Positions 60,809 to 64,000 of a stretch of DNA of 64,000 nt are shown here, one piece after another. Origin of the DNA: Elizabethkingia occulta (GTDB lineage: Bacteria > Bacteroidota > Bacteroidia > Flavobacteriales > Weeksellaceae); assembly GCF_002023715.1 (NCBI RefSeq), contig NZ_MAHX01000021.1, positions 186,001 through 250,000 of the forward strand, read 5' to 3'. The notes beneath the pieces were generated by a model. It did not search any database. It was not told the origin of the DNA and saw nothing but the letters and a program-made list of their open reading frames with translations. The position numbers were made by a program, and so were the translations under genes. Numbering within the stretch: position 1 is the first letter of the stretch; each line of letters opens with the position of its first letter.

Positions 60809-61699
60809 TTACATTTCGTAGTATAAAGGATTTCTCTTTTTCTGTGGCACATTTTGCTCACCCATCATTTCCCTCAAGTTGATTTCTATGGTCTGAGCCA
60901 GAGAAGTCATCGGTGTATCTACAGGCGTATTTTCAAACGGATCCTGCATGATAATAGCTGTTTTTTCAATAGCGATAAATAGGGTAGGGATAAGGATGGT
61001 AATTCCAATTTCTATGATTAACAGGGAAAGCTGAGAATCGTCGAATCCAAATGGCAGAATGGCAGCAAATACATAGATAAGGCTATGTACCAAAATGCTG
61101 TAAGAACGTGGAAATACTGTATTCTTGATCCTTTCACATTTTCCCATGCTGTCGCATAGACGTGCTAAGGTTTCATTCAGTTGTACAAGTCTGAACTCAC
61201 TAATCAGTCCTTTGTCCGCCAATTGCTTTAGTTGCAAAGAATGCTCATCCAGTAAAGTATTGGGGATATTAGTGGCCGCTATTCTGTGATCGATAAGATA
61301 ATCCTGAACACGATCCGAGAAAGGGAGCTTTCTAAGGGATTCCCCAAGAGCATAGTTCCAGATAATTTGACGCTGGGCAAATTCCTGAATAATAGCTTCG
61401 CTTCCCAAAGGAAGTGCCTGGGTAATCTGACGGATAAATGTGCGGGAATCATTGACAATGGCTCCCCATATCATACGGGCTTCCCACCATCTCTCGTAAG
61501 ACTGTGAAATTCTGAAAGCCAGGAGGAGAGATACAGCTGTCCCTACCAATGCCGGAATAGCAAGAGGAAGTGATATTTTCTGAAAGGCCGGTAACTGATC
61601 TAAAATACCAATAGCCACTGCAAACATGGAAATCAGTAATAACTGGGATTTAATTAGATTAATGAAATACCAGATAGATATTTTCTTTTTTAGCAGCAT
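60809..61699 (-). CDS. Bestrophin family channel-like protein
   Basis: 296 residues, bestrophin/UPF0187 family. Two N-terminal membrane helices (about 20-70, ending LAFRISQSYERWWEARMIWGAIVND, a strongly conserved family block) are followed by helices around 195-240 and the Cys/Pro-rich VFPRSYSILVHSLIYVFAAILPFGF. The C-terminal part has EKTAIIMQDPFENTPVDTPM and TIEINLREMMGE. Bacterial members form pentameric ion channels. It is in a putative operon with the CDF transporter (11-nt gap). Confidence 0.9.
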   Translation of the reverse strand: MLLKKKISIWYFINLIKSQLLLISMFAVAIGILDQLPAFQKISLPLAIPALVGTAVSLLLAFRISQSYERWWEARMIWGAIVNDSRTFIRQITQALPLGSEAIIQEFAQRQIIWNYALGESLRKLPFSDRVQDYLIDHRIAATNIPNTLLDEHSLQLKQLADKGLISEFRLVQLNETLARLCDSMGKCERIKNTVFPRSYSILVHSLIYVFAAILPFGFDDSQLSLLIIEIGITILIPTLFIAIEKTAIIMQDPFENTPVDTPMTSLAQTIEINLREMMGEQNVPQKKRNPLYYEM

Positions 61700-61757
61700 A
61701 GTGTGTTGTGTTATTGTTTGTGATATATAAAAGATGAAGGCGTTTTTATTTAAAAAT

Positions 61758-61895
61758 GTCAGTCCGGGCGTTTAATGGAAATGACGATAAATGATAATTA
61801 CAGCGTAATAATTAATAATATAAAATTAAACTTTTGAAATCATATTCGATTATAAAAATGGTTCAAAATATTACACCAGATTTACCCGGACTGAC
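61758..61895. repeat. 11-bp inverted repeat spanning the bestrophin/RND intergenic region
   Basis: GTCAGTCCGGG (61758-61768) is perfectly inverted as CCCGGACTGAC (61885-61895), enclosing 116 bp of AT-rich sequence. It lies in the spacer between the efflux adaptor gene's stop and the bestrophin gene's start, both on the minus strand. It could be a long-loop regulatory structure or the ends of a short mobile element. Confidence 0.5.
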
Positions 61896-61943
61896 GTGTT
61901 TACATTAATTAGATGTGTGTTTTTGGGTTAATGTAAATTTATC

Positions 61944-63191
61944 TTAATGTTCGTGCTCGCCGACATTGGTAAGCTTGGCATTGACAAAGAAGGCTCCTTT
62001 TACTACAACTTTGGCGTCGGGTGCAAGTTGCCCTACAGGTGTTATTGCTGTATAGCCCATATCAGATGTACCTTTTATAACTTCTATTTTTTCGAAGTTG
62101 GTTGTTTTAGCATGAGACTTTTCAGCAAGAGCATCTTTTTTATCTTCTGATTCTTCATGTGCTTCCGTTTTTTTATTCGTCTGTATAAAAACGTAAAATT
62201 TGCCATCAGCCTCTACAATCGCTTCGTTTGGAACAGCAGGTGTTGTACTGTGATCCAGACTTACCACTCCGGTGATGTTCATTCCGTCAATAAGTCCAGT
62301 TTTGTTTCCGATTACAGTACAGTGTACCGCAATTGTTTTGCTCTCGTTTTCAAAAGAAGATCCTATACTATATACCTTAGCATCGTATTCTGTTTCAGGA
62401 TTGTTGGTGAGTTTGAAATGTACAATCTGACCAATACGCATTCTTGGCAGATCTTTTTCAAATACCTGTAAATCCAGGTGAAGCGAAGTGTTGTCTATAA
62501 TTTCGGCAACAGGAGCAGATACATCTACATAGCTGCCAATCTGAGCTCTGATATTACTAATTGTTCCACTGATAGGAGCCGTAATAGCCAAACCTGTTCT
62601 CATACTTGCATTGGTAACGGAAGCCGGATTAATACCCATCATTTGTAATTGTCGGGCTAGAGAAGCCTTTTGTGTAGACAAAGTTCTGAGTTCGGAAGAA
62701 GAACTTTGCAGGTTCTTTTTGGTTCCGGCATCGTGCGTATACAATTCATTTTGTCTTTTGTATTCCTGTTCGGCAAAAGCAATTCTGCTGATCGTGGTAA
62801 GATACTGTTCCTGCACACGGATGTATTCCGGATTGGCTATAGTAGCAATTACCTGGCCTTTGCGAACATAGTCTCCCTCCAGAATGTTAAGCGTTTTTAC
62901 AACACCGCTGAAAAGAGCTGCTACAGTTGCCTTATTATTATTGGGAACACGAAGCAGACCATTGGCTTTTACTGTAGCCGTTAGTTCCTTCATTTCTATG
63001 GGACCTGTAGTAACGCCGACTGACTGTATCTGGTCTTCAGTAAGACTGGCAATAGTAGGTGCTGCCTCTTCATGATCTTTCGCTTTTGCAGGCTGTTCGG
63101 CTTTAGTCTCAGGAGCAGCTTCTTTTTTGCCACAGCTGGTGAAGATTAAAGAAGCAGTTATCAGGTAAATTATGGTTTGTTTCAGTTTCAT
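61944..63191 (-). CDS. RND efflux periplasmic adaptor (CusB/CzcB-like)
   Basis: 415 residues, lipoprotein with Cys20 (FTSCGKKEA) and an acidic, Lys/Glu-rich linker. The membrane-fusion fold follows: barrel-sandwich part (VKTLNILEGDYVRKGQVIATIANPEYIRVQEQYLTTISRIAFAEQEYKRQNELY), a hairpin, the lipoyl strand (SGTISNIRAQIGSYVDVSAPVAEIID) and a C-terminal His-containing segment (TNVGEHEH). It bridges an inner-membrane RND pump to the outer-membrane channel for metal or drug efflux. The outer-membrane component gene precedes it; the pump is likely beyond the window. Confidence 0.9.
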   Translation of the reverse strand: MKLKQTIIYLITASLIFTSCGKKEAAPETKAEQPAKAKDHEEAAPTIASLTEDQIQSVGVTTGPIEMKELTATVKANGLLRVPNNNKATVAALFSGVVKTLNILEGDYVRKGQVIATIANPEYIRVQEQYLTTISRIAFAEQEYKRQNELYTHDAGTKKNLQSSSSELRTLSTQKASLARQLQMMGINPASVTNASMRTGLAITAPISGTISNIRAQIGSYVDVSAPVAEIIDNTSLHLDLQVFEKDLPRMRIGQIVHFKLTNNPETEYDAKVYSIGSSFENESKTIAVHCTVIGNKTGLIDGMNITGVVSLDHSTTPAVPNEAIVEADGKFYVFIQTNKKTEAHEESEDKKDALAEKSHAKTTNFEKIEVIKGTSDMGYTAITPVGQLAPDAKVVVKGAFFVNAKLTNVGEHEH

Positions 63192-63192
63192 T

Positions 63193-64000
63193 TTATTGAT
63201 TAATTATAGAATTAATAATAACCACAGATTGGTTTACTTGCTGTATAGATTCCAGATATTTCAGCTGGATGTTGGTTGAGGTTTGCAGGGCGAAAAGATA
63301 TTCTACATAAGAAATATCTCCGGTACGGTAGCCGAGTTGTGCTGCTTTAGCTATTTTTTCGGCATTAGGAATGGCTTGTTGCACATAGTAATTGTACTGA
63401 TCCACATCCTGGCGGTATTGGCGCATAGCAGTATCAAACTGTGTTGTCAACTGTTGCTGTTGCAATCTGGCGTTGTTTTCCGCAGCTTGCCTTTGGTATT
63501 CCAATGATTGTATTCTGGCTTTGGTAGCACCAAAAGTAAGGGGAATGCTCACGCCAACGTTTACCGAATTAAAACGGTTCCAGCCATTGTAGTATTTCTC
63601 ACCGCCATTATTAGTGGGATGCATACCTGTAAGGGATTGACTGGTAACACCTAATGTAAATTCCGGCAAGCCCTGTGCTTTTTCTATTTTCTTGTTTTTC
63701 TCAGCAATTTCCATTTCCTGATAAAAAGCTCTTACCGACGGATTATTGGCAATTACACTACTGTCCAGAATATAGTCTATTTTTAGAGGCTGGTAGTTAT
63801 CACTGGGTGCTACTCCTATAGATTCCGAAGTATTTAATAGTGTCTTCAGATTTTTGTAAGCATTGTCCAGATAGACCTGATTCTGCTTAAGCAGTAAGTT
63901 GATTTCTCCTTTTTGGGTTTCTGCAGTGCTGATTTCGATTTTCTTAATATCGCCGGCATTGTACCTTACAGTGGCAATACGGATAAAATCCTGATAGAGA
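63193..64000 (-). CDS. TolC-type outer-membrane efflux protein, 5' end off the window
   Basis: About 269 residues visible; the reading frame is open to the right edge. The first ATG seen inside (63714) is internal, since the frame continues upstream through YNAGDIKKIEISTAETQKGE and NPSVRAFYQE. The helical, Gln/Ala-rich pattern (MEIAEKNKKIEKAQGLPEFTL, ERQQLTTQFDTAMRQYRQDVDQYN-like) is of outer-membrane efflux channels. It is 1 nt from the adaptor gene, hence the same operon. In Bacteroidetes this OMF is sometimes fused to the C-terminus of a CzcA/CusA pump, which cannot be excluded here. Confidence 0.82.
   Translation of the reverse strand, partial: LYQDFIRIATVRYNAGDIKKIEISTAETQKGEINLLLKQNQVYLDNAYKNLKTLLNTSESIGVAPSDNYQPLKIDYILDSSVIANNPSVRAFYQEMEIAEKNKKIEKAQGLPEFTLGVTSQSLTGMHPTNNGGEKYYNGWNRFNSVNVGVSIPLTFGATKARIQSLEYQRQAAENNARLQQQQLTTQFDTAMRQYRQDVDQYNYYVQQAIPNAEKIAKAAQLGYRTGDISYVEYLFALQTSTNIQLKYLESIQQVNQSVVIINSIINQ

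Noticed and set aside
63193-63714. Complete 173-residue efflux protein
   Set aside because: The ATG at 63714 is internal; the frame is open to the window edge and continues with efflux-channel sequence.

Overview
The window looks like a chromosomal segment from a Flavobacteriia/Weeksellaceae bacterium, most probably Elizabethkingia or a close Chryseobacterium relative. The reasons are AT-rich intergenic DNA, weak Shine-Dalgarno signals, Bacteroidetes-type -7 boxes (TAnnTTTG), lipoproteins with SC/NC lipoboxes, FISUMP/fimbrillin-like surface proteins, an Endo F-like GH18 enzyme and a CME/PER-like class A beta-lactamase. This assignment is inference from gene content. I see no rRNA, tRNA, CRISPR array or complete insertion sequence.

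Layout. 0-2.1 kb and 19.5-25.1 kb carry two copies of one module: a small YLPP-motif protein, a six-helix HdeD/DUF308-like membrane protein and PAS-LuxR regulators (three paralogues), with a FISUMP lipoprotein in the second copy. 2.1-2.5 kb holds an 80-bp inverted-repeat element and the 3' end of a lost membrane protein gene. 2.5-11.5 kb has a TPR-HTH regulator, a DUF389 protein, a secreted metzincin, an SDR, an Endo F-like GH18 and a two-gene membrane operon. 11.6-18.6 kb has an ABC exporter whose permease is fused to a TlpA thioredoxin domain, a ferredoxin, a haem-binding/DUF3347/Cys-rich cluster and another thioredoxin-like protein. 18.7-19.25 kb is a 166-bp tandem repeat. 25-38 kb has a MarR-lipocalin-photolyase operon, a GH20 hexosaminidase, an AraC regulator, an SDR, a small decayed patch, an acyltransferase, a PCMD lipoprotein with a barrel protein, and an RRM/cold-shock pair. 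38.6-51.5 kb is mostly metabolic: acyl-CoA dehydrogenase, ECF42-like sigma factor with a YCII protein, azoreductase, quinone-reductase-like flavoprotein, esterase, two Crp/Fnr regulators, Map and Def, aldo/keto reductase and aconitase. 51.6-59.9 kb holds the beta-lactamase, a SWIM/SNF2 helicase, a Crp regulator with a PhlG-like hydrolase and a YcxB-like protein, separated by one family of degenerate repeats. 59.9-64 kb has a CDF transporter, a bestrophin and part of an RND metal-efflux operon.

The most interesting signal is a previously unlabelled regulon in the duplicated module. Five copies of a 20-bp inverted repeat (promoter-oriented consensus AATGACA-N6-TGYYATT) each lie exactly 21 nt upstream of a -7-like box. 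Three of these promoters open short intergenic transcription units of about 120-250 nt. They share the core ATTTGTTT, then a small stem-loop, then a terminator-like hairpin, so they look like a family of sRNAs or attenuated leaders. The other two drive the YLPP/FISUMP surface operon and one of the PAS-LuxR regulators. The PAS-LuxR proteins are the obvious candidates to bind the repeat, which would give a local circuit linking a sensed signal to small RNAs, a small membrane protein and a surface lipoprotein.
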